This document shows, piece after piece, positions 52,120-63,600 of a stretch of DNA of 64,000 nt. The position numbers and the translations under genes are program-made. Location: contig AXCJ01000008.1 of assembly GCA_000512675.1 (NCBI GenBank), positions 1 through 64,000 of the forward strand, read 5' to 3'. Numbering within the stretch: the first letter of the stretch is position 1; the number at the start of each line of letters is the position of its first letter. The notes beneath the pieces were generated by a model that was not told where the DNA came from, did no database searches, and worked only from the letters and a program-made list of their open reading frames with translations. The DNA comes from Candidatus Xenolissoclinum pacificiensis L6 (GTDB lineage: Bacteria; Pseudomonadota; Alphaproteobacteria; Rickettsiales; Anaplasmataceae).

Positions 52120-53007
52120 ATGAAACACCTCGTTAGCATAGATGATCTCACAATAAGCGATATTGATGAGATCTGCAAAATAGCTGATGTTAGATCTCAT
52201 CAATCATCATCATGTATGGCTAATAAGTCTGTAGTTTTTCTTTTTTTTGAAAATTCCACAAGAACTCATTATTCTTTTTCCCTTGCAGCCAAAAAATTAC
52301 ATGCAATTACTGAAACAATAAATACCAACACTCTCTCTATAAACAAAGGAGAATCATTAACAGATACTATGCTCGTATTCAATAATTTAAAAGTTAATGT
52401 GGTTATTATACGTTCACAAATTAATTACCTGCCGTATACATTAGTAACCCAATCTGTAGACTTTTCTGTTATAAATGCAGGAGATGGAATTAATGAACAC
52501 CCTTCACAAGCTCTAATAGATTTTTATACAATACGAAATAATCTATCACATAAATTGAAAAAAATATTAATATGTGGAGATATATTACACAGTCGTGTCG
52601 CACATTCAAATATTAAAATATTTGATAAATATAATATAGATTATGCTACTGTTTCACCACCAACATTGTATAAACCGTTAAACAAAATGCATTATTCTTC
52701 CGTAGAAACAGCTCTGTCTAGCGAATATTTTGATATCATAATGATCATGAGACCACAACAAGAACGTATCAAAGCAGGATATATATCGTCTTATCAAGAA
52801 TATACAAAATATTATGGTCTGAATGAACAATCGTTAGCTAAATCTAAAAATCCAAATATTGCTATTATGCATCCTGGTCCAGTTATACGAGATCTAGATA
52901 TATCTAATACAGTTCTTGATAATCAAATGAATTATCTATTAATATTGAAGCAATCATCTAATGGCCTTATAATTAGGCAAGCAATATTGGAATTCTTATC
53001 CAGATAA
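52120..53007 (+). CDS. pyrB: Aspartate carbamoyltransferase
   Basis: FFENSTRTHYSFSLAAKKL, GDGINEHPSQALIDFYTI, MRPQQER, MHPGPVIRDLDIS. Confidence 0.95.
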   Translation: MKHLVSIDDLTISDIDEICKIADVRSHQSSSCMANKSVVFLFFENSTRTHYSFSLAAKKLHAITETINTNTLSINKGESLTDTMLVFNNLKVNVVIIRSQINYLPYTLVTQSVDFSVINAGDGINEHPSQALIDFYTIRNNLSHKLKKILICGDILHSRVAHSNIKIFDKYNIDYATVSPPTLYKPLNKMHYSSVETALSSEYFDIIMIMRPQQERIKAGYISSYQEYTKYYGLNEQSLAKSKNPNIAIMHPGPVIRDLDISNTVLDNQMNYLLILKQSSNGLIIRQAILEFLSR

Positions 53008-53008
53008 A

Positions 53009-54550
53009 ATGAAAGAAAGTTGGCCCTTTGTTGAAGCACGAAAAGTAATTCAGCGTGCAAAAAAGCTAAATAAAGAAAGTGTGATTTTTGAAACCGGTTA
53101 TGGTCCTTCAGGTTTACCACATTTGGGAACTTTTGCCGAAATCAAAAGAACAGAAATGATCATGAATGCAGTTAGAACACTATCAAATAATACAATTCGT
53201 ACAAAACTATATGTGATATCTGATGATCTGGATGCACTACGTAAAGTACCAGATAATATACCCAACAAAACACAAATAGAAAAATATATAGGATGCCCTC
53301 TAAGTAGTATACCAGACCCATTTGAACAAGAGGAAAGTTATGGAGAATATATGAATAAGAAACTTATTAGCTTCTTAGATAGATTTGTAGATACAGAATA
53401 TGAATTCAAAACAGCAACTCAATGTTATAAAACAGGATTATTTAATGATAAATTGGTTTTGGTATTAGAAAATTATGATCAAATCATGGACATTATGCTG
53501 AAAACTATTGGAGAAGAAAGACAATTAACTTACAGCCCTTTCTTACCGATCAGTCCTGTGACAGGACAAGTTCTACAAGTAAAAATTGAAGATATCAATG
53601 TTAAGGACAAAACAATTAGCTTTTATGATATTGATCAAGAGAAAAAAGTTATACCTGTAACTGATGGTTACTGTAAATTACAATGGAAGCCAGATTGGGG
53701 AATGAGATGGGCTACATTCGGAATAGATTATGAAATGCATGGAAAAGACCTTACCCCGTCTGCTATCATTTCTGCCAAAATATGTAATATCTTGCGCGAA
53801 AAACCTCCTGAATTATTTGTCTATGAACTTTTCCTAGATTCTCATGGTAAAAAAATATCAAAATCCTCTGGTAATGGTGTTACATTGAAAGAATGGTTAA
53901 GATATGGGAATAAAGAAAGTTTAATGTTTTATATGTTTAATAAACCAAATGTAGCCAAAAAACTGGATGTAGATTCGATTCCAAAAGTATATGATGAATA
54001 TTTAAATAATATATGCAAATATAATCAAGAGCCAAATAATTACTATCCAGTATGGTCAGTATTTATTTCCAGATCAGTTCCTATACACCATCATCATCAG
54101 ATAAGTTATGCCTTAATTATAAATTTACTAATAGCTTGTAACATACATAGTATAGAATTATTATGGAAATTCTTAGAAAGATATAAAGAAGGATCGTCAT
54201 CCGATCAAATTATTATTGAACTTGCACATCATGCTTTTAAGTATTATCAGGACAGAATACAAAATACAAAAAAACGTATACCTCCATCAGTTGAAGAACA
54301 ACAATATCTAAAAACACTAGTTGATGCACTTGAGCAAGTCAAGGATGATGATCCTCATAACATTCAACAACTTCTATATGACACTGCAAAAAAATGTAAT
54401 TTCTCAAAACAAAATATGAAGAAATGGTTTAAAATGTTGTACCAAACGATACTAGGGCTCGAAGAAGGCCCTAGATTTGGATCATTCATAGCACTATACG
54501 GTGTAAATGAAACTATATCTCTTATACAAAAAATTATAGATAATAAATAA
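53009..54550 (+). CDS. lysK: Class I lysyl-tRNA synthetase
   Basis: ETGYGPSGLPHLGTFAEIKRTEMI, HGKDLTPSA, DSHGKKISKSSGNGVTLKEWL. Confidence 0.94.
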   Translation: MKESWPFVEARKVIQRAKKLNKESVIFETGYGPSGLPHLGTFAEIKRTEMIMNAVRTLSNNTIRTKLYVISDDLDALRKVPDNIPNKTQIEKYIGCPLSSIPDPFEQEESYGEYMNKKLISFLDRFVDTEYEFKTATQCYKTGLFNDKLVLVLENYDQIMDIMLKTIGEERQLTYSPFLPISPVTGQVLQVKIEDINVKDKTISFYDIDQEKKVIPVTDGYCKLQWKPDWGMRWATFGIDYEMHGKDLTPSAIISAKICNILREKPPELFVYELFLDSHGKKISKSSGNGVTLKEWLRYGNKESLMFYMFNKPNVAKKLDVDSIPKVYDEYLNNICKYNQEPNNYYPVWSVFISRSVPIHHHHQISYALIINLLIACNIHSIELLWKFLERYKEGSSSDQIIIELAHHAFKYYQDRIQNTKKRIPPSVEEQQYLKTLVDALEQVKDDDPHNIQQLLYDTAKKCNFSKQNMKKWFKMLYQTILGLEEGPRFGSFIALYGVNETISLIQKIIDNK

Positions 54551-54660
54551 TACTTTAATGGATCAGAAATCATATACTATAATATGGTCTATTGTCTCAT
54601 CCAGTCTCTCTCAAACCTTATATATAATAAAAAACGTATAATCCCTTGTTTTCATAGCGA

Positions 54661-55509
54661 TTATATATTACTTAAATATGGTAAACAACCTTGCAAGAGG
54701 CCTTCTTTATAACTCAGATATGTCCAGTTTCCATTACGTAATTTCATAGCTCTTCTATTACATACTTGTCTATTCTCTTGAAAAAATGACATTTTACGTA
54801 TCGATATATTTGCCTTCTCTAACGGTACTGCTTCTAAATTTTTTCTCAAAAGTATTTTAGTAGCAAAATTATGTACTTCATGCAATGGAGCAGGTGTACA
54901 ATCAGATACATTATATATTGTACCATCTCTAGGGTTTGATATTGATGAGATAATAAATTGACATATATCCTCTATATGTACCCTAGAAAAATTATGTCCT
55001 TGTTTTATAATAGTATGCTGTCTTCCTTTAAGGATTTCTTCAAGACAATTACGCATAGGACCATATATACCAGATAGCCTCAAAATATGTATGTTATGTT
55101 GTATTGATAACCAATATTTTTCTGCTTTAAGACGTAATTTACCTTTTTTTGAATTAGTATTACAAGCACTATACTCATTCACCCACTTTCCATCATGATC
55201 TCCATAGACACCTGTTGACGATAAATAACCTATCCACTTGGCACGTGATAGATATATTGAATTTCTATATCTATGCAATACAGGATCTACCACATTATCA
55301 TCTGTTCCTACAGTACTTAAAATAACGTCTGCAGTCGCCAATAAGGTCTCCAAATAATCCTGATTATAAAATGAAACTGTAAATTTATCATGGGGTTTAT
55401 CACGAGATGTACAGTATACGATATAGCCAATCTCCCTTAGTCTCTGTGATAAGAAACTTGCAACATACCCACTCCCAAAAATAAATGCTCTTTTTCTCAT
55501 AATAATCAC
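54661..55509 (-). CDS. NAD(P)-dependent epimerase/SDR family protein
   Basis: RAFIFGSGYVASFLSQRLREIGYIVYCTSRD, WIGYLSSTGVYGDHDGKWVNE, LRLSGIYGPMRN. Confidence 0.88.
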   Translation of the reverse strand: MIIMRKRAFIFGSGYVASFLSQRLREIGYIVYCTSRDKPHDKFTVSFYNQDYLETLLATADVILSTVGTDDNVVDPVLHRYRNSIYLSRAKWIGYLSSTGVYGDHDGKWVNEYSACNTNSKKGKLRLKAEKYWLSIQHNIHILRLSGIYGPMRNCLEEILKGRQHTIIKQGHNFSRVHIEDICQFIISSISNPRDGTIYNVSDCTPAPLHEVHNFATKILLRKNLEAVPLEKANISIRKMSFFQENRQVCNRRAMKLRNGNWTYLSYKEGLLQGCLPYLSNI

Positions 55510-55660
55510 TCATTAATAATCATTTACACTGGATCATCAAGAATAAAAATATATTAGCCATATATATTTTCAATAAAGAATATTATTTATTCAATATAAC
55601 AGTTAAAATGAATATGAAATACTGAAAATATTATGATTTTTAAAAGAAAAATCATGCATC

Positions 55661-57778
55661 CTATTCTATTAACTTATACCACTCATCTTCATTCAGAATT
55701 TTTATCCCTAATTCTTTTGCTCTTTGAATTTTCGATCCACTTTTATCTCCACATATCAGATAATCTATATTTTTGGATATACTATTAACCACACATCCCC
55801 CTTTTTTTTCTGTAATATTTTTTGCTTCTATCCTTGTCATGCTCCTTAATATACCTGTAAATAGAATCTTCTTTCCAGAAATCAAAGAATCTATTTTCTC
55901 ATTTTGCTGAATAGTAAGTACACTGTGTAGTGTTCTTACAGTATCAATATTTGCCTGTATACTAAAAAAACATACTATATTTCTAGCAATATTTACACCT
56001 ATATTATTTATGTTAGATAACTCTGTAACATTACTGTATTCTATTAACTGTTCTATACTCTGGAAATGTTTCGCCAAAGTTCTTGCATGCGATTGACCAA
56101 CATTTTCGATACCAAGAGCGTAGATCAGTGTTTCTAATTTAACTGTTCGAGAATCAGCAATATTAGAACATAACGAATCTACTGCCTTCTCCCCAAAACC
56201 CAATAACTGTAACATCTGTTCTCTTTTATAGTATAAAGAAAATATATCACTCACTTTACCTAACAACCCTTTTTCTACAAAAATAGCAATAGTTTTTTTC
56301 CCTAATCCTTCTATATTCAATACAGATACAAAATGATAAATCTGCATTTTGAGTATTTCTGTACAATTTCCATTGATACATTTAAGAAAAGGTCCTTCTT
56401 GTGTTAAAGTGTGTAAACATGATGGACAATATTTAGGAATCTCAACAGTATCAGTGTTATGTTTTGTTTGTACTGATACAATCTTCGGAATCACTTCGCC
56501 TGCACGCTTGATAATCACTTCATCTCCTATCCCAATCTGTAGCCGTTGTATCTCATCTAAATTATATAAACTTGCCCTACTTATCACTATCCCTCCTAAA
56601 TTGACAGGTTCTAAAATAGCCACAGGTGTAATTTTACCAGTTCTACTAACACTAAATTCCACATCATTTACAACTGTAATTGTTTCAGGAGATTTAAATT
56701 TATGTGCTATTGCCCATCTAGGATGATGATTAGTACTATCTAAGCGTTTCTGTAAAGATAGATTATTGATTTTGTACACCACTCCATCTACCTCATAATC
56801 TAACATACTGCGTGTGTTAAGCACCTCATTGTAAAAATTGAATAAATCCTCCAAATTATTACTCACTATAGTATTACTATTAACAATAAATCCTAAATCC
56901 CTTGCAAAATTAAGAGATTCTGTGTGTGTTCTAAATAATGAACCTTCTAAATAAGAAAAACACTGATATACAAAATAATATAAGTTTCTATCTGCGGTTA
57001 CAACAGGATCTAATTGCCTAATCGAACCAGATGCGTAATTTCTTAAATTTGAAAATCCAGATTGTAATGTACCTAATAAAGCATAGATTTCACCCCTAAC
57101 CTCTACGAGTCCTTTGTAATTTATATTTTTCGGCACATGATTCACTTGTAAAAAATTAGCAGTTATATTTTCTCCTTCAATGCCATTCCCCCTAGTAGAT
57201 GCATATTTTAATTTACCATTCTGGTAAACTGCTGAGAATGACATACCATCTATCTTAGGTTCTGCACTGATCTCAGGTATTTCAGCAATTTGTAAAAATC
57301 TTTGAACCTGCCGTAAAAATACACCAATCTCTTTATTGGAAAAAGCATTCTGCAATGACAACATAGGAATCATATGTTGTATCCTGCATGATGTGGTCTT
57401 AGGCTTTGCACCGGGATGCATAATCGGTGCTATCAGTATCGCAAGATTCGGATCATCTTCTATCTTTATTATAAATGACCGAAAGATGCTGTCATATTCT
57501 GCATCAGAGATAATGGATATATTATCATTATAGTAGGCATTGTTGTAATCAGTGATTTGGTCCAAAGTCTTTGTAAGAGAATATATTTTCTCTACATCCA
57601 ACACAGAACCTGTTTTCCTTAACGTATCTGAAAACACTTCACGCATTTCAGATGTAAGATATTGATTATAGAGCTGTAAACGCTTCTGATCTGTTAAAAT
57701 TAGATCATTTTGCATTTCAAGAATGTAGAGATATAAACAATTTAAAATAATCACTGGATCTCGCAATACTTTTTGCAT
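55661..57778 (-). CDS. ligA: NAD-dependent DNA ligase LigA (probable start 57718)
   Basis: ISDAEYDSIFRSF, MLSLQNAFS, AEPKIDGMSFSAVYQNGKLKYASTRGNGIEGE, Cys zinc cluster CPSCL...CINGNC, BRCT. Confidence 0.96.
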   Translation of the reverse strand: MQKVLRDPVIILNCLYLYILEMQNDLILTDQKRLQLYNQYLTSEMREVFSDTLRKTGSVLDVEKIYSLTKTLDQITDYNNAYYNDNISIISDAEYDSIFRSFIIKIEDDPNLAILIAPIMHPGAKPKTTSCRIQHMIPMLSLQNAFSNKEIGVFLRQVQRFLQIAEIPEISAEPKIDGMSFSAVYQNGKLKYASTRGNGIEGENITANFLQVNHVPKNINYKGLVEVRGEIYALLGTLQSGFSNLRNYASGSIRQLDPVVTADRNLYYFVYQCFSYLEGSLFRTHTESLNFARDLGFIVNSNTIVSNNLEDLFNFYNEVLNTRSMLDYEVDGVVYKINNLSLQKRLDSTNHHPRWAIAHKFKSPETITVVNDVEFSVSRTGKITPVAILEPVNLGGIVISRASLYNLDEIQRLQIGIGDEVIIKRAGEVIPKIVSVQTKHNTDTVEIPKYCPSCLHTLTQEGPFLKCINGNCTEILKMQIYHFVSVLNIEGLGKKTIAIFVEKGLLGKVSDIFSLYYKREQMLQLLGFGEKAVDSLCSNIADSRTVKLETLIYALGIENVGQSHARTLAKHFQSIEQLIEYSNVTELSNINNIGVNIARNIVCFFSIQANIDTVRTLHSVLTIQQNEKIDSLISGKKILFTGILRSMTRIEAKNITEKKGGCVVNSISKNIDYLICGDKSGSKIQRAKELGIKILNEDEWYKLIE

Positions 57779-58179
57779 AAAACATGAGTCTTTACGTATA
57801 AAATCTTTATTATGTTATCAATTTGAAACCTTCATATCAAGCTGACACACCCATTACAAAGTATATAATATATTTTACAAGATACTTGAATCGTCTTAGA
57901 GATACTACCCCATTACAAGGTTATGGGTATTATAATAACACAATATTATCACAGATAAGAAAGAAGATTTAAAAATACTACTTCTAACTACAACCCCCAT
58001 AGCATTTGAATTGCAATTGTCCTAAAATAGACCCTTGCAAAGAATTACTTGTCTCAAATAATATCAGTGGAATGCAATGTTAGTTCTTTCTCTGCAAATA
58101 CGCAATACACTTCCTCATAACCCAACCAATTAGATCTGTATACTCGGAACTGTTAACAAGTATATCACAAATCACGATG

Positions 58180-58640
58180 AAACACGGTGGATAAAAAATT
58201 ATATCTAGAGAAATTTAATGAGATTATATTGACTAATCATAAGGAGTTACACATGGAAAGGACGTACACCGATCATTAGCCAAGTATTCTGTGAAATATT
58301 GTATATATTAAGAACAGGAATACCATGGAGGGGCTCCCAAAATGATATGGAAAATGGTACATGTATAGCAAATTTCAAAAGAGGAAATGGAAGGGGTGGA
58401 TATTGGATTTCAAAGCAATTACAGTAATATGTGATGTACATTTTAATACCATGTAGGATGGTCAAAAGGATCAGTAGTCGAAAGGGAGAAGTGTTTAAAT
58501 TATATTTAAACCATAATAAGTGTATAAGGTGTTCTAACAGGTGGAAATAAGGCAGATATAAGTTTTGCCAATACATTAATAAATAGTGTAAAAAGTTGCT
58601 AGATATTTTGATTCCCTTACAAATAGAACAATCAATACCT
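58180..58640 (+). pseudogene. Degenerate type A IS5-family transposase
   Basis: VDKKLYLEKFNEIIL..., 'attctgtgaaatattgtatatattaagaacaggaataccatggaggg' and 'aaggcagatataagttttgccaatacattaataaa' collinear with 6648-7090. Confidence 0.65.
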
Positions 58641-58774
58641 CTTTTCACCCATTTAACTTTTCTAACAAAAAAATATATTTTCCTAAAATTACCTTTTAAA
58701 TCCTTGTACTAACTTAATTGTTTACATATAGCATAAGTTAATAACAGTATAACACTGTTTGTTATATTATAATA

Positions 58775-59539
58775 TTAACGAATATGATGCATCTCAGAAA
58801 ATAAATTTTTAATTTTCATAATATTAATTTGTATAATATCGCAAATATTTCCAAGATAAATTTCAACTACACCGTCCATTGTCACAAGTAATTCCTGTAA
58901 TGAATAATCTCTTAAAAAATCAATCATAGCGATTTTCAATAAATCAAAGGACACATATATTATATCCAAGCTATATTGCAAACAACCAATATCTTTATCA
59001 CTTTCTTCCATCTTCATGTGTTCATTGTAAAAAGAAGTTAAAAGATCCGAGATATGTTCCACGTTATTCTCAAGAGGTTTCCATAATGAAGTCTCTAAAT
59101 TTTTATTTTTCTGCTTTATTACTAAAGTATTTGCAATAATATTAGAATATAATAAAGAAGTAATAATCGTCAAAATATCCTGCACATAAAACTTTGCGAT
59201 ATTATCATTCATGTAATATTTAGATGTATATATAGAGACATCTTTTGTTGTTTTCTGTTGTAACTGAATAATAACATCATATAATCCCATCATAATCCTT
59301 TGAATTGATTTCTCGGATTTAGTCACTTTATTGGGAATATTATCCTTTATTACTGTATTGAATTTTATAGTACTTTGTAAGCAATTTATACAAATTTCTT
59401 TCATATTAGTTTCAAAATGTTCCTTATACTTCTTTATATTATTTGCATGCATACCAAATACACTAAATCCTATACTATATGGAATGATACAATATATTGG
59501 TAAATAAATTAATATCTTCAAATTAATTGAACTATACAT
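58775..59539 (-). CDS. Hypothetical helical protein with N-terminal hydrophobic segment
   Basis: 254-aa ORF; MYSSINLKILIYLPIYCIIPYSIGFSVFGMHANNIKKYKEHFETNMKE..., helical composition. Confidence 0.6.
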   Translation of the reverse strand: MYSSINLKILIYLPIYCIIPYSIGFSVFGMHANNIKKYKEHFETNMKEICINCLQSTIKFNTVIKDNIPNKVTKSEKSIQRIMMGLYDVIIQLQQKTTKDVSIYTSKYYMNDNIAKFYVQDILTIITSLLYSNIIANTLVIKQKNKNLETSLWKPLENNVEHISDLLTSFYNEHMKMEESDKDIGCLQYSLDIIYVSFDLLKIAMIDFLRDYSLQELLVTMDGVVEIYLGNICDIIQINIMKIKNLFSEMHHIR

Positions 59540-59807
59540 AAATTATCACTACTAAAATGTTATGGTGAATATTCTTTGAAATATATAAACAACGTATATA
59601 CTTCGTGAAATTTAACTGTTGCAATTTCATATTTCTTATCTCTCATACAGTTAGCCAAATAATTGTTATTTAAATCAAAAAAATTCACATATATCAAACA
59701 ATTTTAAAACTTGACAAGAAAAATATAAGCACCTGTCTTCATAGTTATTCTAGTCTAGAAAGCAGAGTGATAAAATGAGCAGTCATTGATATTGTTTTCT
59801 AAATAAT

Positions 59808-60120
59808 TTACGGTAATTTCGTAGCTCTAGAGATAGCCGATCCTAGACATGAAAACATTCTTTCTACAACCCATCTAGCAAGAACTTTGTGTGTAGCACG
59901 AGAAGAAATCGTCATTGTTGATTTAGTGAATTTATCTGATTTTGAAGAAAATTTTGGAAAGTTATCCCCCTTATATCCAGCATCCGCACATACCACCAGG
60001 ATATTTTCTTTGTGCTTCTTGAAATACATTACATCCTGCTATAGGAACAATACATATTCGTAACATGCACACTAAACATGCAAAATATGTCTATCTGTTA
60101 CAATTTTCATGATCCCCTAG
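59808..60120 (-). pseudogene. Type B (IS427-like) transposase remnant
   Basis: VVCADAGYKGDNFPKFSSKSDKFTKSTMTISSRATHKVLARWVVERMFSCL; near-identical to 35822-36070, and lacks the middle present in the 36 kb copy. Confidence 0.75.
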
Positions 60121-60183
60121 CTCTAAAAAATATATGAGTCATGTCAAAAGATACTAAAATTATAACTAAAATAGAACCACCAA

Positions 60184-60359
60184 AAGTAAATAGTGTCTCA
60201 CTATACAAGTAAATAGTGTCTCACTATACAATTTGAAACTTCAAATTTATATTCCCTGAATTGATTATTATTTTTTATACACAATTTTATTTATCTTTCT
60301 TCGTGTAATAATTATTATACAATTTTTTAATACTTCAGTCTCTTGAATATAGTGAGACA
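60184..60359. repeat. Tandem 23-bp repeat and MITE-like segment with 12-bp terminal inverted repeats
   Basis: aagtaaatagtgtctcactatac x2 (60184-60206, 60207-60229); tgtctcactata (60217-60228) is the exact reverse complement of tatagtgagaca (60348-60359). Confidence 0.7.
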
Positions 60360-60608
60360 TCTCCAAGATTTATCACCATAATACTTAACATATTAAATAT
60401 ATCAAACAAGACCAGATACTCTTTATACATATCCACAAGTATACTTTTATCTTTTATTTACTATTACTATTTATAATTCAAGGTTATACTGTTCTTAGTA
60501 TTAAAAATGTTGTTGATCCTACCAAAGTTCGATCAATGATTTGAGTGTAATCTTTATGAAATAAATCATGAGATTTCTATCCCTCTAGATGCATTAAATT
60601 AATTACCT

Positions 60609-63600
60609 ATGAATGACTTTCCATACCCAGCAAAAAAAGTTGATGCTGATAATTCATCTCAAACATGTTTAGATCCCACAATCTTTAATATGCTCAAACA
60701 GAAAAAATATGATGAAAAGTTCAAACAATTTGTCGCTAGCTTTTATATATCCTATTCCAACAAGAAATTTTATAATATCAAGGTTTTGCACGATGTATCC
60801 ACTGTGTTATATGAATTTATTCAAAGAAAAGATACAGAAAACATACAATTAAAAATTGATCACTTAACAACCGACATAGATGGTAAACGTTTCTCCTATA
60901 CGATACTTGCATCTCTGAATGATGATTCTCCTTTCCTAGTAGACTCTTTAACTAACGTGGTAAAATCTAATGATTTCGTTGTAATACAACAAAGAATCAA
61001 TGCAATATTACAAGTGACTAGAGATCAAAATAACCATATAACAAATGTATATTCAATCCAAGATAACCAAGATACCAAGAATAACTCACGTGAGTCTTTA
61101 ATATGCTTTATCATCCCCCATATATCCGAGCAGGAAATACAAAGACTTAGAACAGAGATCACCCATGTTCTTTGTTTAACTAAAAAAGCATATCAAGATT
61201 GGAACCCTATGTTATCTGAATTACAGAATTCCTGTAATGCATTAACAAAGTGTATCAAAAATTCTTCTTGTGAAGATCTGGAAGAACAAAAATCATTTTT
61301 AGAGTGGTTACAGAAAAATAGCTTTGTCTTTCTAGGGTATGAACAATATACCTATAAACAAGATAAAGTATATCTAGAAAAATCATTAGGAATCAGCACT
61401 ATCTCCCCTACAACATATGAAGAAGGTATTGTTTTTAAATACTCTGGTATGGTGCATATAATGGAACTTAAAGAAGTATCAAAAGTGCATCGTTCCTCAA
61501 ATATGGACTGTATAAGAGTCAAAATACTAGACAAAAAATGCCAAGTCATTGGCGAAAGACTGTTTATTGGATTATTCACCTCAATAGTATACTACCAAAG
61601 CGTATACATGATACCTATTATCAGAAAAAAAGTACAATATATTGAAGAACAAACATGTTTTTTAAAAGGAGGGCACAATAATAAATTTATCGTAAACTTA
61701 TTACAAGAGTTACCTAGAGCAGATTTGCTGTATATTTCTAGTGACGAATTACTAGATACTTGCAGAGGAATGTTATCATTATCAGTTAAACCGCGTCTTA
61801 AAATATTTATTTACAAAGATATGACAGGATCTTTTATAAGATGTATCATCTATGTCCCTACTGACACCTTTACTATGGAAATGTGGCCTCTTATTCAAAA
61901 AAAAGTTTCTGAAGTCCTGGATGCAGTTATAGATAGTGCAAATATTCTACTTGGCAATACTGAACTTGTACGTATGAGAATTGTGGTAAAAATTCATACT
62001 CAAAGTAACGCAGACCACCCTGTATTAGAGAATGATTATTTATCAGGAATAGTTGTTAAACTAGAAGAAGCTCTGTATATCATAGTAAGTAGCTGGTATG
62101 ATTCCTTAAGAGAAATTATTATAGATTACTCATCTGGAACTACCGTCAACCAATTATTATCCTATGCTACTACTGGTGTATTTCCTTTGCCTTACCAGAG
62201 TAATTTCTCAGTTGAAACCGGATATCAAGATATATTAAAAATTCACTCCGTAATAAACACCCGAAATATGAGTGTGGAATTATCTATTTACGAGGATAAT
62301 CATTATTCCCTTAAAGTGTATACTCTCAATAAATTAGATCTATCAAATGTGTTATCTGTATTGGAAAATATGGTCATGAATGTGATGGATAACTACTCTT
62401 ATATGATATCATCCCCAACAGGTGAAAGAGTATGGATCCATCATTTTGTACTTAAAACAGCACAATATACATATCTACATATACAGGAAATAAAAGTTAA
62501 ATTTGAAATATTATTTGAGAAAATAATATCTTCAGAAGCTGAAAACGATTATTATAATAGCTTAGTATTACTTGCAGCGTTAGATTATCGTGAAATAACC
62601 TTAATACGTGCATGGGGACATTATTTAAAACAAATCAACTTCTTATACTCACAAGATTATATACAAAAATCTCTTGCAAACTATGCTGAATTTGTCTCCA
62701 CTTTAGTAATTTTATTCCATGCCAGATTCCAGTATAATAGCGATGAAACCCCAGAACATGAAAAAGCTAGAGCTGAAAAGACAACACGTTTATTAAGAAA
62801 ATTAGATTCAATTATTGAAAAAGTCTCTAATGCTGCCGATGATCAAATCGTTAGAGCATTCTTTGAAGTTAGTAATGCAATTTTACGTACAAATTTTTAC
62901 TTGAATAATAATTACATTTCTTTCAAAATATCTTCCAAAAAAATCTCATTCCTACCTCTACCAAGACCTCATGTTGAAGTATTCGTATATAGCATGCATT
63001 TTGAAGCAGTACATTTACGTGGAGGAGATGTTGCACGAGGTGGAATACGCTGGTCAGATAGAACAGAAGATTTTCGCAGTGAAATCCTAGGATTAATGAA
63101 AGCACAAATGACGAAAAATGTTGCAATCGTTCCATTGGGATCAAAAGGTGGCTTTGTGATTAAAAAATATGATACCAATGATGAAACAAATAATGTTAAC
63201 AAAAGCTATGAGGTTGCATTATCTTGTTACAAGCAATTTCTATCCGGTTTACTAGATATTACAGACAATATAATAAATTCTGAAATAGTCCGTCCTAAGT
63301 CTATAGTATGTTATGATGGTTATGATCCCTATCTAGTAGTTGCTGCAGATAAAGGTACTGCAACATTCTCAGATACAGCCAATGAGATATCACAACAGTA
63401 TAACTATTGGTTGATGGATGCTTTTGCTTCCGGTGGATCTGTAGGATACGATCATAAAAAAATTGCTATTACTTCCAGGGGTGCCTGGGTTTCAACCATA
63501 TTACATTTCTGGGAACAGGGAATAAATATTAAAACTAGAACCTTTACTGTTGTAGGTATCGGTGATATGTCGGGAGATGTATTTGGAAATGGCATGATAT

